From Pannonibacter sp. XCT-53 (lineage in GTDB: Bacteria; Pseudomonadota; Alphaproteobacteria; Rhizobiales; Stappiaceae), in the NCBI RefSeq assembly GCF_009915765.1, contig NZ_JAABLQ010000001.1:2356001-2420000 (forward strand): a stretch of 64,000 nucleotides of DNA, given 5' to 3'. The notes beneath the pieces are model-generated. The model was not told where the DNA came from and did not search any database. It worked only from the letters and a program-made list of their open reading frames with translations. Positions 54,797-64,000 of the stretch are shown piece by piece (position 1 is the first letter of the stretch; each line of letters starts with the position of its first letter). The translations under genes were made by a program, and so were the position numbers.

Positions 54797-55519
54797 ATGA
54801 GCACCATCGACGTCTCCGGCCTCGTCCTCCATCGCGGCGGCAAGCGCGTGCTGCATGGCATTGACCTCACCGTTACGGCCGGCGAGATCACCGCTCTCGT
54901 CGGCGCCAACGGGGCCGGCAAGTCCAGCCTCGTCGGCGCCATGGCCGGGGTCCTGCCGCTCACCGCCGGCCGCATCCTGCTGGACGGCGAGCGCATCGAC
55001 GGCCGCTCCCCCGACAGCGTCCGCCGCGCCGGCATCGCCATCGTGCCCGAAGGCCACCGGGTGCTGACCAGCCTCACCGTCATCGACAACCTGCGCGCCG
55101 CCGGATCGATGCTGGCGCCGGCGGCCCTCTCCGGCGCCATCGAGGAGGTGCTCGCCCTCTTCCCCGAGCTGGTGCAGCGGCTGGAAGTGCGCGGCGGCTC
55201 GCTCTCCGGCGGCCAGAAGCAGATGGTCGCCATGGGTCAGGCCCTCATCGCCAGGCCGCGCTTCCTGCTCATCGACGAACTCTCGCTGGGCCTTGCCCCG
55301 GCCATCGTCAAGCGCCTCGCCGGCACCCTGACCGAGATTGCCGCCAAGGGCACGGGCGTGTTGCTGATCGAGCAGTTCACCACCCTCGCCCTGTCCCTCT
55401 CGCGTCAGGCCATGGTGATGGAACGCGGCAACCTGGTCTTCTCCGGCACCGCCGCCGACCTCTCCGCCCGCCCCGACATCCTGCACAGCGCCTACCTCGC
55501 CGGTGGCAAGGGGCATTAA
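54797..55519 (+). CDS. livF: LivF-type ABC ATPase
   Basis: 240 aa. Walker A GANGAGKSS, signature LSGGQKQMVAMGQAL, Walker B FLLIDELSLGLAP, switch region LLIEQFTTLALSL. Last gene of the importer, 3 bp after livG, followed by a terminator. Confidence 0.86.
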   Translation: MSTIDVSGLVLHRGGKRVLHGIDLTVTAGEITALVGANGAGKSSLVGAMAGVLPLTAGRILLDGERIDGRSPDSVRRAGIAIVPEGHRVLTSLTVIDNLRAAGSMLAPAALSGAIEEVLALFPELVQRLEVRGGSLSGGQKQMVAMGQALIARPRFLLIDELSLGLAPAIVKRLAGTLTEIAAKGTGVLLIEQFTTLALSLSRQAMVMERGNLVFSGTAADLSARPDILHSAYLAGGKGH

Positions 55520-55578
55520 GACCCGCCCCAGGCCTCCCGTCCCCGTGGTTCCCCATCTGGACACTGTGCAAACTCAAA

Positions 55579-55611
55579 CGCCGCCCCGGCGACCCCGTGG
55601 CGGCGCTTTTT
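55579..55611 (+). terminator. Terminator after the liv-type operon
   Basis: CGCCGCC-c-CGG (55579-55589) pairs with CCG-t-GGCGGCG (55595-55605), then CTTTTT. It separates the rightward importer from the leftward oxidoreductase gene. Confidence 0.7.
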
Positions 55612-55632
55612 CTCAGCCATCACGACCCTGCG

Positions 55633-57222
55633 CTATCCCCGCCCAAGCAGGAAGTCGGCGCAGCGTTCGCCGATCATGATCGAGGGGGCGTTGGTGTTGC
55701 CGCTGACCAGCGTCGGCATCACCGAGGCATCGGCGATGCGGAGCCGGCCGATGCCGCGCACGCGCAGCTGGCTGTCGACCACCGCCTCGTCGTCCTCGCC
55801 CATGCGGCAGGTGCCGGAGGGGTGATAGACCGTCTTGGCATAGCGGCGGACATGGTCCTCGATCTGCGCGTCGCTCAGCGTCTCCGCCTCGGAGGGCAGC
55901 AGCTCGCGCTCGATCAGCTTCTGCAGCGAGGGCTGGCGCAGGATGCGACGCGCCAGCTTCACCCCGCGCACCAGCGTGTCCACATCATCTTGCTCGGCAA
56001 GGAAGTTCGGGTCGAGCAGGATCGGCTCGTTCGGGTCGGCCGAGCGCAGCTTCACCGTGCCGCGCGACTTCGGCCGGAGGAAGCAGGGGTTCAGCGACAG
56101 GCCGTGCCCGGCCAGCGGCTCACGCCCCACATCGCCCATCAGCGTCGGGATGACATGGAACTGGACATCGGGCCTGCCCGAACCGCTCGTGTCAAAGAAC
56201 CCGCCGCATTCCACCACATTCGAGGTCAGCAGCCCGGACCTGGTCAGGAAATACTGCAGGCCGTGCCGGATCGCCTTGAGGCCCCTGTCCGCGCCGAGCA
56301 GGCTGATCGGGTCCTTCGCCCTGGCATAGACCGACACCTCCAGATGGTCCTGAAAGTTCCGGCCGACGCCCGGCAGGTCGCGCAGCACCGGGATGCCGAG
56401 CGGTTCCAGCTCCGCCGCCGGCCCCAGTCCCGACAGCATCATCAGTTTCGGCGTCGCCAGCGCCCCGGCCGACAGCACCACTTCCGCCCGCGCCTGCACG
56501 GTGTGCTCGCTGCCGTCCTCGCGGCGATAGCTGAGCCCGGTCGCCGCACCGTTCTCGATGATCAGCCGCGACACGGCACAGCCCGTGCGCACCACCAGCT
56601 TCGAGTTGCCCCTGAGCGGCTTCAGATAGGCGACCGCCGTCGAGGCGCGCTGCCCGTTGCCGGTCGTCGACTGGTAAAAGCCGGTCCCGGCCTGTTCCGC
56701 GCCGTTGAAGTCGTCATTGTAGGCGTGGCCCGCCTCCTGCGCCGCCTTGACGAAGGCGAGGCTCAGCGGATGCCGGTGGCGCGGGTCATTGACGCTCTGC
56801 GGCCCGTCCGCCCCGTGCCAGGCATTGGACAGGCGCTGGTTGTTCTCCGCCCGCCGGAAATACGGCAGCACGTCGGCATAGGCCCAGCCGCGCGCGCCCA
56901 TGGCGGCCCAGGTGTCATAGTCCTGCGGCTGGCCGCGGATGTAGATCATCGCGTTGACCGAGGAGCCGCCGCCAAGCGTGCGCCCTTGCGGGATATGCAT
57001 GACGCGGCCTTGCGCATGCGGCTGAGGCTCGGACTGGTACAGCCAGGTCCGCGCCGTGCCGATGACGCGCACGAAGGTCGCCGGAATATGCACGAACATC
57101 GAATTGTCCGCCGGCCCCGCTTCCAGCAGCAGCACGGTCTTGCCGGCATTGACCAGCCGGTGCGCCACGGCAGACCCGGCCGATCCGGCCCCGATGACGA
57201 CGTAGTCGAAGGTTTCGGTCAT
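55633..57222 (-). CDS. GMC-family FAD oxidoreductase (choline-dehydrogenase-like)
   Basis: 529 aa. N-terminal FAD motif YVVIGAGSAGSAVAHRL, GMC signature 1 PQGRTLGGGSSVNAMIYIRG, signature 2 SAGALATPKLMMLSGLGP, active-site His in VYHPSGTCRMG and the C-terminal SGNTNAPSIMIGE. Oxidises an alcohol to an aldehyde or ketone. The aldehyde dehydrogenase gene is directly upstream (7-bp gap), so the two probably convert an alcohol to the acid. Confidence 0.86.
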   Translation of the reverse strand: MTETFDYVVIGAGSAGSAVAHRLVNAGKTVLLLEAGPADNSMFVHIPATFVRVIGTARTWLYQSEPQPHAQGRVMHIPQGRTLGGGSSVNAMIYIRGQPQDYDTWAAMGARGWAYADVLPYFRRAENNQRLSNAWHGADGPQSVNDPRHRHPLSLAFVKAAQEAGHAYNDDFNGAEQAGTGFYQSTTGNGQRASTAVAYLKPLRGNSKLVVRTGCAVSRLIIENGAATGLSYRREDGSEHTVQARAEVVLSAGALATPKLMMLSGLGPAAELEPLGIPVLRDLPGVGRNFQDHLEVSVYARAKDPISLLGADRGLKAIRHGLQYFLTRSGLLTSNVVECGGFFDTSGSGRPDVQFHVIPTLMGDVGREPLAGHGLSLNPCFLRPKSRGTVKLRSADPNEPILLDPNFLAEQDDVDTLVRGVKLARRILRQPSLQKLIERELLPSEAETLSDAQIEDHVRRYAKTVYHPSGTCRMGEDDEAVVDSQLRVRGIGRLRIADASVMPTLVSGNTNAPSIMIGERCADFLLGRG

Positions 57223-57229
57223 GGCTGTC

Positions 57230-58747
57230 TCACGAATACCGGATGATCACGGTCTTGGATTCCAGATAGGCGTCCAGCGCCGCCCGGCCGTGCTCGCGGC
57301 CAATGCCGGACTGCTTGTAGCCGCCGAAGGGGGCGTTGGCGTCGACGGTGTTGTGGCTGTTGACCCACACCGTGCCGGCTTTCAGGGCGCGGCTGGCGTG
57401 GAAGGCCTTGTTGAGGTCGCGCGTCCAGATCGAGGCGGCGAGGCCATAGCGGCTGTCATTGGCCAGCCGGATCGCCTCGTCCAGATCGGTGAAGGGCATG
57501 GCCGCCACCACGGGCCCGAACACTTCCTCCTGCACGATTTCCATCTCGGAGCTGACGCCGTCGAAGATGGTCGGGGCGACAAAATAGCCTCCCTCCGGCA
57601 AGGTCCGCGCGCCGCAGATGCGCCGGGCGCCTGCCGCCTCGGCGCGCTCGATGAAGCCGTTCACCCGGTTGCGGTGGCGGGCGGAGACCAGCGGATTGAT
57701 CTGGGCCTTCGGATCAAGGCCCGAGCCCAGGGTCATGCTGTCGGCCACCCCGGCCAGTGCTTCCAGCGTCCTGTCATAGACCGATTTCTCGATCAGCAGC
57801 CGCGAGGCCGAGGTGCAGACCTGACCCTGGTTGAAGAACATGCCAAGCCCCGCCATCAGCGGTTCCTGGCCCTGGTCGGCGTCGGCGCAGATGATCATCG
57901 GCGACTTGCCGCCCAACTCCAGCGTGAAGCGGGTCATGGTGTCGAGCGCCTTGCGGCCGATCATCTGGCCGACTTCGGTCGAGCCGGTGAAGGTGATCTT
58001 GTCCACGCCGGGATGCGCCGTCAGCGCCGCGCCGGTCACCGATCCCCGGCCGGTGATGATGTTGAGCACGCCTTCCGGCAGGCCGACGCGGGCGGCAATC
58101 TCGGCCAGCCGCAGCGCGGTCAGCGGCGTTTCCTCGGCCGGCTTCAGGATCACGGTGCAGCCGCAGGCAAGCGCCGGGGCAATCTTCCAGATGCCCATCA
58201 GCAGCGGGAAGTTCCAGGGTACGATCGCCGCCACCACGCCCACCGGCTCCTTGATGGTGGCCGAGAAATGGTGGCTTCCCGGCGGCACGGCGATGGAGGT
58301 GTCATAGCTCGATCCCTCGATCTTGGTGGCCCAGCCGGCAAAATAGCGCAGCCACTCCACCGATCCGCCGACGCCGAGACCGCGCGCGATGCCGATCGAC
58401 TTGCCGTTTTCCAGCGTCTCCAGCTCCGCCAGCAGCGCCCCGTCCGCCTCGATGGCAGTGGCAAGATCGAGGAGCAGCTTCTCCCGGTCCGCCGGACGCA
58501 TCCGCGACCACGGTCCCTCCAGGGCGGCGCGCGCGGCAACGACCGCCGCCTCGACACCGGCAGCGCCGTATTCCGGCACCTCGGCAATCACCCGGCCGGT
58601 TGCCGGGTCATGCACGGCAATGGCCTCGCCGGCGCCCTCGTCGGTGAATGCCCCCTTGATGAAGGCGCGATGCGGTCCGTTGAGAAACCGGGCGGCTTCC
58701 TCGCTCATCTGCGAGGCGGCAGCCGGCGTTGCGGTCTGGATGGTCAT
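57230..58747 (-). CDS. NAD-type aldehyde dehydrogenase (phenylacetaldehyde-dehydrogenase-like)
   Basis: 505 aa. Catalytic Glu in LELGGKSP, catalytic Cys in FFNQGQVCTSASR, cofactor motif FTGSTEVGQM and proton relay Asn in VPWNFPLLM. The C-terminal PFGGYKQSGIGREHGRAALD, then AYLESKTV resembles FeaB-type enzymes. Promoter-proximal gene of the ALDH-GMC pair, divergent from hpaR. Substrate is inferred. Confidence 0.85.
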   Translation of the reverse strand: MTIQTATPAAASQMSEEAARFLNGPHRAFIKGAFTDEGAGEAIAVHDPATGRVIAEVPEYGAAGVEAAVVAARAALEGPWSRMRPADREKLLLDLATAIEADGALLAELETLENGKSIGIARGLGVGGSVEWLRYFAGWATKIEGSSYDTSIAVPPGSHHFSATIKEPVGVVAAIVPWNFPLLMGIWKIAPALACGCTVILKPAEETPLTALRLAEIAARVGLPEGVLNIITGRGSVTGAALTAHPGVDKITFTGSTEVGQMIGRKALDTMTRFTLELGGKSPMIICADADQGQEPLMAGLGMFFNQGQVCTSASRLLIEKSVYDRTLEALAGVADSMTLGSGLDPKAQINPLVSARHRNRVNGFIERAEAAGARRICGARTLPEGGYFVAPTIFDGVSSEMEIVQEEVFGPVVAAMPFTDLDEAIRLANDSRYGLAASIWTRDLNKAFHASRALKAGTVWVNSHNTVDANAPFGGYKQSGIGREHGRAALDAYLESKTVIIRYS

Positions 58748-59040
58748 GGGTGTCCTCCCTGCCCGGACATCAGGGCCGGGCGCTGTTGATGGCTCACCCT
58801 AGCGACCCGGCTGCGGGGTCAAAACCGGCTGCACCGCGCCTTGCGCGGGTGGGCAAGGCTCTCTGCCCCGGCGGTCAATCGCCCCGCCGCACCGCCCGGA
58901 TCTCCTGCCCGAACCGGCTGCGGCAGGGCCCCGGCGCCACCCTGGCAAGGCCCCGGCGCCTGCACGGCACAACCACGGCTTCGTGTCTTTCCAATCCTGC
59001 CGTTTCGCGTTACGCGTCTGCGATCTGGATCTTTGTGAAC

Positions 59041-59658
59041 ATGACAAGCGATTCTCCTTCCCCCCGCAGCCGCCCGGCGGTCGTGCCGGGCACCCTCCGT
59101 CCGGTTGCCGCCGGGACACGCATCCGGCTGCGGGACTTTTCAAAGTCCTTGCCCATGTCGCTGCTGCGCGCGCGTGAAACGGTGATGCGGCAGTTCCGCC
59201 CGAGCCTCGCGCATTTCGGCATCACCGAGCAGCAATGGCGCGTGCTGCGGGCGCTCACGTCCGTCCGGGCCATCGAGGTGCTGGAACTGGCCGATGCCAC
59301 CTGCCTGCTCGCGCCCAGCCTGTCGCGCATCCTCAAGGGCCTGGAGGAGCGGGATCTGGTGCAGCGCATGGCCGACGAGACCGACATGCGCCGCGTGCTG
59401 ATTTCCATCAGCCCGGCCGGCCAGACGCTGATCGAGCAGGCCGGCGCCCACTCCGAGGTCATCTACGCGGAGATCACGCGCCGCTACGGGGCAAAGCGGC
59501 TGGCGGTGCTGCAGGACATGCTGCGCGATCTCGAGGACACGCTGGCCGACGCGCCGCTCATCATCGACAGCCTCGGTCTCGACGTCGGCCCCCGTGCCCC
59601 CCACGCCCCCACCCGCCGCGGCCGGCCGCGCAAGGGCGACGAGGCCCTCGAAGACTGA
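59041..59658 (+). CDS. hpaR: HpaR-type MarR regulator
   Basis: 205 aa. The core LPMSLLRARETVMRQFRPSL, FGITEQQWRVLRAL, CLLAPSLSRILKGLEERDLV and DETDMRRVLISISPAG matches HpaR, the MarR-family repressor of homoprotocatechuate catabolism. It is longer at both ends than the E. coli protein; the C-terminal RRGRPRKGDEAL adds a basic tail. The start is uncertain (no good SD at 59041; an internal Met lies at 59155). The 293-bp gap to the divergent aldehyde dehydrogenase shows no clear dyad I can assign. Confidence 0.8.
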   Translation: MTSDSPSPRSRPAVVPGTLRPVAAGTRIRLRDFSKSLPMSLLRARETVMRQFRPSLAHFGITEQQWRVLRALTSVRAIEVLELADATCLLAPSLSRILKGLEERDLVQRMADETDMRRVLISISPAGQTLIEQAGAHSEVIYAEITRRYGAKRLAVLQDMLRDLEDTLADAPLIIDSLGLDVGPRAPHAPTRRGRPRKGDEALED

Positions 59659-59971
59659 CGGGTTTCCTTGCCCCCATGGCGAGGAGCGGGAGGACGGCGT
59701 CACGCCAGACGCCAGACGCCAGACGCCAGACGCCCGGCGCAGCCGCGCGCCCTGCACGTCCCGGAGCGCGTTCCAGCATTTTTCACGGAGCTGTCACAGT
59801 CCTCTTCCCATCAGATATTTAATATGTTTATCATCTGACGGGTTCCACGTGCTGGAACCCTGCCGCCCCGGATCTGGAGGACCGGCGCCATCAGGCGCAG
59901 GTGATCCGGACGGCAGAATCAGACCGGTCACCCGACGGGGCGACAGACCGGCGCATGGTGGGGAGGACATC
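59659..59971 (+). other. Intergenic region with a 7-bp tandem repeat and a dyad
   Basis: CGCCAGA is repeated four times without gaps at 59703-59730. An AT-rich segment follows with TCAGAT (59811-59816) and ATCTGA (59833-59838) as inverted arms 16 bp apart, the only AT-rich stretch upstream of the AraC gene and so its likely promoter/operator region. Confidence 0.45.
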
Positions 59972-60910
59972 ATGGCGATCACGCAAGCGCCGATGGACAT
60001 CGGTTTCGGCCCGGAACTGCCGGATCTGGCGCGCCGCCTGTTTGGCAACATCCAGCTCGACTTTGCCTCGGAAGCCCGCGGGGCCACCTTGCAGTCGGCC
60101 GATTTCGGCCCCTGCCGGCTGTCCCGCATCGACGCTTCCGCCCATGGCGTGCGCGGACAGCGCGTCGCCCAGCGCTCCCATGACGTGGATTCCATCAAGC
60201 TGATCCTGCAGGCGGATGGCCGGTCTGTCATGGAACAGAATGGCATGAGCCTGATCATCGGCTCCGGTTCGCTGCTGCTCTACGATCCGACCCGCCCTTA
60301 CGCCCTCAACAACGTCTCGCGCATCACCCAGTTCCTGCTGCAGGTCCCCCGGCACAATTTCTCGGCTGCCCTGCTGCAGCGTCTCACCGGCCCGCATCTC
60401 TTCACGGCCGAACAGAATGGAATTTCTCGCATTGTTGCCGGCCTTGTCCGCAACGCCATGACGGAGGCGCCCGTGCTCGACGAAACCGCCCGCGCTCGCG
60501 TCGGCGAGACCATCGTCCGTCTCGCCACCAGCCTGATCCTGCCCGAGGAGGCGGAGGATGAACGCGATTCCACCTCGCTGAAGATCCTGCGCAGCCGCGT
60601 GAAGGCCTATGTCGAGGCCAATCTGGCCAGGCCCAATCTCGATGTGGAGGAGATCGCCCAGCGCATGGGCTGCTCGCGCCGCTACATCTTCCGCGCCTTC
60701 GAGGCGGAGAACGTGACGCCCGCCAGCTTCCTGTGGGACCTGCGGCTGGAGCGGGCCCACGCCCGGCTCACGGACCCGGCCTTCCGCGGCAGCTCGATCT
60801 CGGAGGTCGCCTATTCCTGCGGCTTCTCCTCCAGCGCCCACTTCTCCCGCGCCTTCCGCAAGCGCTACGGCTGCACCCCCAGCCAGCTGCGCGGCGAAAT
60901 GGCGGGCTAA
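59972..60910 (+). CDS. AraC-family activator (FeaR-like ligand domain)
   Basis: 312 aa from ATG 59972 (GGGAGG upstream). The N-terminal about 190 residues look like the AraC-binding-like domain of FeaR/NahR-type AraC proteins (LFGNIQLDFASEARGATLQS, GQRVAQRSHDVDSIKLILQA). The C-terminal double HTH has VEEIAQRMGCSRRYIFRAFE, ISEVAYSCGFSSSAHFSRAF and RKRYGCTPSQLR. FeaR activates aryl-amine oxidation genes. With the aldehyde dehydrogenase and hpaD nearby this supports an aryl-amine pathway (inference). Confidence 0.82.
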   Translation: MAITQAPMDIGFGPELPDLARRLFGNIQLDFASEARGATLQSADFGPCRLSRIDASAHGVRGQRVAQRSHDVDSIKLILQADGRSVMEQNGMSLIIGSGSLLLYDPTRPYALNNVSRITQFLLQVPRHNFSAALLQRLTGPHLFTAEQNGISRIVAGLVRNAMTEAPVLDETARARVGETIVRLATSLILPEEAEDERDSTSLKILRSRVKAYVEANLARPNLDVEEIAQRMGCSRRYIFRAFEAENVTPASFLWDLRLERAHARLTDPAFRGSSISEVAYSCGFSSSAHFSRAFRKRYGCTPSQLRGEMAG

Positions 60911-61204
60911 GGCTCGTTCAGGGTACGACCTCTCCGGCCCCCCCTCGTGGGGAAGGCGCTCGCACGTGAGGCCAGACGGTTTTCGAAGCCTCTCCGCCCC
61001 CCTCCCACGAGGGGGAGGGGAGCTTCGAGGCTCCGACAGTTCAGACTTTCTCGGCACAATCTTTCACATGGATCATGTGCCAGACATCAAATGCGATCGC
61101 CCTCCCCCACGAGGGAGAGGGGGCTGGGACGCATCGAAAGCCGTCTGGCCACATATGCGATAGCCCTGCCCGGTAGGAGCGAGCAGGCCGGACGCGCGCG
61201 CCCT
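60911..61204. repeat. Intergenic G/C-tract repeats (family B), second locus
   Basis: Three related elements occur at about 60935-60965, 60988-61036 and 61095-61125, each built on CCTCTCC...CCCTC(G/C)(T/A)GGGGG or its inverse (for example CCCTCCCACGAGGGGGAGGG). They resemble the copies at 16022-16235. No gene is seen here. Confidence 0.55.
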
Positions 61205-62365
61205 TCAGATGAGCGCCTTCACCGCCCGCTCGACACCGCGCAACTCGGCGAGGCCGCGCAGGCGGCCGATGGCGGGGTAGCCGGGGGTCGAGGTCTTGCG
61301 CAGGTCGTCGAGCAGCTGGTGGCCATGGTCGGGGCGCATGGGCAGCTCGACGCCGCGCCGGCGTTCCGCCGTCACCACATCGCGGATCACCGCCACCATG
61401 TCCACATCGCCGTCCAGATGCGCCGCCTCGTGGAAGGTCAGGCCACCCTCCTCGCGCTTGGTCGCACGCAAATGCAGGAAATGCACCCGGTCCGCATGGG
61501 TGCGGAACATGGCACACAGGTCGTTGTCGGGCCGCACACCATAGGATCCGGTGCAGAACGTGAACCCGTTGGCCGGGCTGTCAACCATGGCGGCAATCGC
61601 CTGCATGTCGGCAGCGGTCGAGACGATGCGCGGCAGGCCGAACAGCGGGCGCGGCGGATCGTCCGGGTGGATCGCCAGCACGACGCCTTCCTTTTCGGCC
61701 ACCGGCACCACGATCTTCAGGAACGCTGCCAGATTGGCGCGCAGGCGCTCGGCGTCGGTCTCGGCATAGGTGGCCAGCCGCGCCTTGAAGCTGTCCAGCG
61801 AATAGCTTTCCTCGGCGCCCGGCAGGCCGGCGATGATGTTGGCGGTGAGCCTGGCGATGTCGGCATCGGACATGGCCGCATGGGCCACCCGCGCGGCCTC
61901 GATCTCGGCGGCGCTGTAGCTTGCCTCTGCCCCGTCCCGCTGCAGGATGAACAGGTCGAAGGCGGCGAAGGCCACCGCGTCGAAGCGCAGGCATTTCGCC
62001 CCGTCCGGCAGCTCATAGGCCAGGTCCGTGCGGGTCCAGTCGATCACCGGCATGAAGTTGTAGCAGATCGTGCGGATGCCGCAGCGCGCAAGGTTGGTCA
62101 GGCTCTCGGCCCAGGTCTCGGCGTAGCGCTCCCAGCCGGGCGCGGCGGTCTTGATGTCCTCATGCACCGGGATGCTCTCGACCACCGCCCAGGTCAGGCC
62201 GGCCGCCTCGATCACCGCCTTGCGCTCGAGGATGCGGTCGACCGGCCAGACGGTGCCGTTCGGCAGGTCGTGCAGCGCGGTGACGATGCCGGTCGCGCCG
62301 GCCTGCCGGATGTCGGCGAGGGAGACCGGATCGGCGGGGCCGAACCAGCGCCAGGTCTGTTGCAT
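61205..62365 (-). CDS. uxuA: Mannonate dehydratase
   Basis: 386 aa. [24 protein letters not shown] is the UxuA N-terminus; [57 protein letters not shown] and [11 protein letters not shown] carry the expected metal/substrate residues. It dehydrates D-mannonate to 2-keto-3-deoxygluconate in glucuronate catabolism. The start ATG has GAGG upstream. Downstream of uxuR and the glucuronidase in the same direction. Confidence 0.9.
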   Translation of the reverse strand: MQQTWRWFGPADPVSLADIRQAGATGIVTALHDLPNGTVWPVDRILERKAVIEAAGLTWAVVESIPVHEDIKTAAPGWERYAETWAESLTNLARCGIRTICYNFMPVIDWTRTDLAYELPDGAKCLRFDAVAFAAFDLFILQRDGAEASYSAAEIEAARVAHAAMSDADIARLTANIIAGLPGAEESYSLDSFKARLATYAETDAERLRANLAAFLKIVVPVAEKEGVVLAIHPDDPPRPLFGLPRIVSTAADMQAIAAMVDSPANGFTFCTGSYGVRPDNDLCAMFRTHADRVHFLHLRATKREEGGLTFHEAAHLDGDVDMVAVIRDVVTAERRRGVELPMRPDHGHQLLDDLRKTSTPGYPAIGRLRGLAELRGVERAVKALI

Positions 62366-62421
62366 TGTCGTTGTCCTCAGCTGGAGGCGGTCTTGATGGT
62401 CAGGTGGTGATGGGGCACAGG

Positions 62422-63171
62422 TCAGGACACGGCAGCGGCGGCCGGGCGGCTGTCGAACAGGAAGCCATCGAACTCGGGGTCGTCGACGTCGGAGAGCTCC
62501 ATCAGCGTCTGGCGCACGTTTTCCAGGTGCTGCCACATCGCCTGACGCGCCGCGCGCGGGTCCTTGCACTGCAGCGCGGTCAGGATCGCCTGATGGTCCT
62601 CCAGCCAGCGGCCGCGGTAGCTGACATCGAAGATGCGGGCATGCAGGCGTTCCCACATCGGGCTCTGCTCGCGCTTGCCCCACAGCTCGTCGATCATGTC
62701 GACCAGCACGCTGTTCTGCGTCGCCTCGGCGATGAGATGATGGAACAGCTCGTCGCCGGAGTAGTCGCCGCTGCCGTCCTCGATGGCGCGGCGCTCCATC
62801 TCCAGCGCCTCGCGCATGCGCAGGATGTCGGCCTTGGTCACGGTCGTGGCGGCAAAGGCTGCGATGGAGCTTTCCAGCACCTGCCGCGCCTGCAGCAGTT
62901 CAAACGGGCCGATGTCGCCGCGCGGCTCGCCCGCGTCGCCGGCTGGCAGGCGCACCACATAGGTGCCCGAGCCCTTGCGGACATCGACCAGCCCCTCGAT
63001 CTCCAGCCGGATGATCGCCTCGCGCACCAGCGAGCGCGACACGCCCATGTCCTCCGAGATCTGGCGCTCCGGCTTCATCCGGTCGCCGACCTTGTAGCGG
63101 CCCTCGGCCAGTTCCTTGCGCAGTGCCTCGGCCACGTCCTCGTAGCGTCGCTTGCCCGCCGCCTCGATCAT
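62422..63171 (-). CDS. uxuR: GntR/FadR-family regulator of the glucuronide locus
   Basis: 249 aa. Winged [43 protein letters not shown] and [14 protein letters not shown]. The FCD ligand domain has [27 protein letters not shown] and DHQAILTAL. It matches ExuR/UxuR regulators. Its ATG overlaps the glucuronidase stop (ATGA), so it is co-transcribed with the genes it presumably controls. Confidence 0.82.
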   Translation of the reverse strand: MIEAAGKRRYEDVAEALRKELAEGRYKVGDRMKPERQISEDMGVSRSLVREAIIRLEIEGLVDVRKGSGTYVVRLPAGDAGEPRGDIGPFELLQARQVLESSIAAFAATTVTKADILRMREALEMERRAIEDGSGDYSGDELFHHLIAEATQNSVLVDMIDELWGKREQSPMWERLHARIFDVSYRGRWLEDHQAILTALQCKDPRAARQAMWQHLENVRQTLMELSDVDDPEFDGFLFDSRPAAAAVS

Positions 63172-64000
63172 GCCTCACCTCCGCCGCCGCCCCGCGCCTG
63201 GTCCTCGTCCCGGCGCTCGGCGTAATAGGCCGCAAGCACCGAGAAGGCCTCCTTCCTGGTCGCCTTGTCGCCGGCGATCAGGCCCTTCTTGTTGAAGCCC
63301 TTCTGGAACACATTCTGCCGCCGTTCGACCCGGAAGTCATAGAGGATCCAGGGCGACATGCCCTTCACGTAGTCAAGCGGACGCAGCGTCGCAATCTGCT
63401 TTTCGTAGACTTCGGTCTGGTAGGCCTCGCTGAACAGCGCCCGGCGCGGGCCGGTGGCGCTGATGTCCGCATCGGCGCCGGTCTCGGAGATCACCACCGG
63501 CTTGCCCGGGTTGGAATTGCGGCCGATGGCGGCGAGATCCTCGAAGTTCTCCTCGTACCAGCCGTAATACTCGTTGATGCCGATGACATCGATGTGGTCG
63601 GCCAGCCGGTCCTCGATGCAGGTCTTGGCGTGGTTGACGAGACAGGCCGCCGAGGTCAGCCGGGTCGGGTCATAGGCCTTCGCCGTCTCGGCGAGGCCGC
63701 GCATGAAGGCAAGGCGCGCATCGGTGTCCGGGTTCTCGTTGCCGACCGACCAGATGATGACGGAGGCGCGGTTGCGGTCGCGCTTGATCAGCTCGATCAG
63801 CTGGTTCTCGGCATCGCGGTAGGTGGCCGGATTGGCAAAGTCGATCGCCCAGTAGACCGGGATCTCTTCCCAGAGCAGGAACCCGAGCTCATCTGCCATC
63901 TCGGCGGCGCGCTCGTGATGCGGATAATGGGCCAGCCGCAGGTAGTTGCAGTTCAGCTCTCGCGCATGGGCAAAGCGGCGGGCGAGGTCTTCCTCGCGCA
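63168..64000 (-). CDS. uidA: Beta-glucuronidase (GH2), 5' part outside window
   Basis: Open for 277 codons to the window edge; a Met at 63899 is internal, since the frame continues upstream with [20 protein letters not shown], conserved GH2 sequence. Acid/base Glu in [11 protein letters not shown], nucleophile Glu in VVISETGAD, and the [12 protein letters not shown] and [13 protein letters not shown] elements fit UidA-type glucuronidases. It releases glucuronate, which feeds uxuA. The C-terminus ends in a short Gly run. Confidence 0.85.
   Translation of the reverse strand, partial: REEDLARRFAHARELNCNYLRLAHYPHHERAAEMADELGFLLWEEIPVYWAIDFANPATYRDAENQLIELIKRDRNRASVIIWSVGNENPDTDARLAFMRGLAETAKAYDPTRLTSAACLVNHAKTCIEDRLADHIDVIGINEYYGWYEENFEDLAAIGRNSNPGKPVVISETGADADISATGPRRALFSEAYQTEVYEKQIATLRPLDYVKGMSPWILYDFRVERRQNVFQKGFNKKGLIAGDKATRKEAFSVLAAYYAERRDEDQARGGGGGEA

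Noticed and set aside
59703..59730. CRISPR-like or VNTR array
   Set aside because: Four copies of a 7-bp unit without spacers; too short and gapless for CRISPR. Listed only as a tandem repeat.

Overview
The window is GC-rich (apart from a few lower-GC genes at about 3.7-5.4 kb) and fits an alphaproteobacterium, most likely Hyphomicrobiales (a Rhizobium or Stappia-type relative). The support is a complete aglEFGAK/aglR-type alpha-glucoside locus as known from Sinorhizobium, homologues of the alphaproteobacterial regulators GcrA and GapR, a three-domain kinase/M23/aminotransferase fusion, and structured G/C-rich intergenic repeats. The genus is inference; no rRNA or marker gene is present.

Positions 1-11,437 are one end of an integrated element, probably a prophage. 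The left end lies outside the window. The right end is marked by a tyrosine recombinase (10,076-11,359) followed by the 3' part of a tRNA-Thr(GGU) gene (about 11,388-11,437), read here as the attachment site. A tightly overlapping leftward operon (3,630 down to 1) encodes a possible CII-like regulator, a GcrA-like protein with a duplicated DNA-binding module, two small HTH proteins, an adenine-type DNA methyltransferase and a sliding-clamp (DnaN-like) protein cut by the window edge. A control region at 4.2-7.1 kb has divergent repressor-type genes and three dyad clusters that look like operators. A rightward operon (7.1-11.4 kb) of small phage-type genes ends in a GapR/DUF2312 protein, a putative excisionase and the integrase. 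It is interrupted by a leftward two-gene cargo cassette (a 50-aa protein plus a SLATT-like two-TM protein, with its own terminator) flanked by a 38-bp duplication.

From 11.4 kb onward the sequence is ordinary chromosome. It contains terC with a structured leader, yqaA, a LysR/DsbA/degenerate MBL cluster, the fused phosphotransferase-M23-aminotransferase gene with a divergent Lrp regulator, and the aglEFGAK operon with divergent aglR and a GH1 glucosidase. These are followed by small housekeeping genes (GNAT, nudK, PhoX-type phosphatase, TetR/DUF418).

Positions 35.1-44.5 kb hold a catabolic cluster whose substrate I cannot name: a peptide-type ABC importer, a COG3964 amidohydrolase, a RidA protein, an IclR regulator and a SelA-like PLP enzyme. 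The importer operon and the PLP gene share an upstream sequence motif. Positions 44.6-47.4 kb hold a nitroreductase of the iodotyrosine-deiodinase type, an SDR, a DCC thiol oxidoreductase and a DUF3429 protein.

Positions 47.5-60.9 kb look like an aromatic or aryl-amine catabolic region: SDR, MoaF, SnoaL-like protein, homoprotocatechuate dioxygenase hpaD, a branched-chain-amino-acid-type ABC importer, a GMC oxidoreductase, an aldehyde dehydrogenase, hpaR and an AraC activator. The right edge (61.2-64 kb) is a glucuronide locus: uxuA, a uxuR-like regulator and the 3' part of a beta-glucuronidase gene.

The two most unusual things seen are (i) an integrated element that carries four chromosome-biology proteins (GcrA-like, GapR-like, clamp, methyltransferase) with a GACTCGACTC doublet in its early promoter region, and (ii) an intergenic repeat family in which one hairpin stem changes on both sides while remaining paired.
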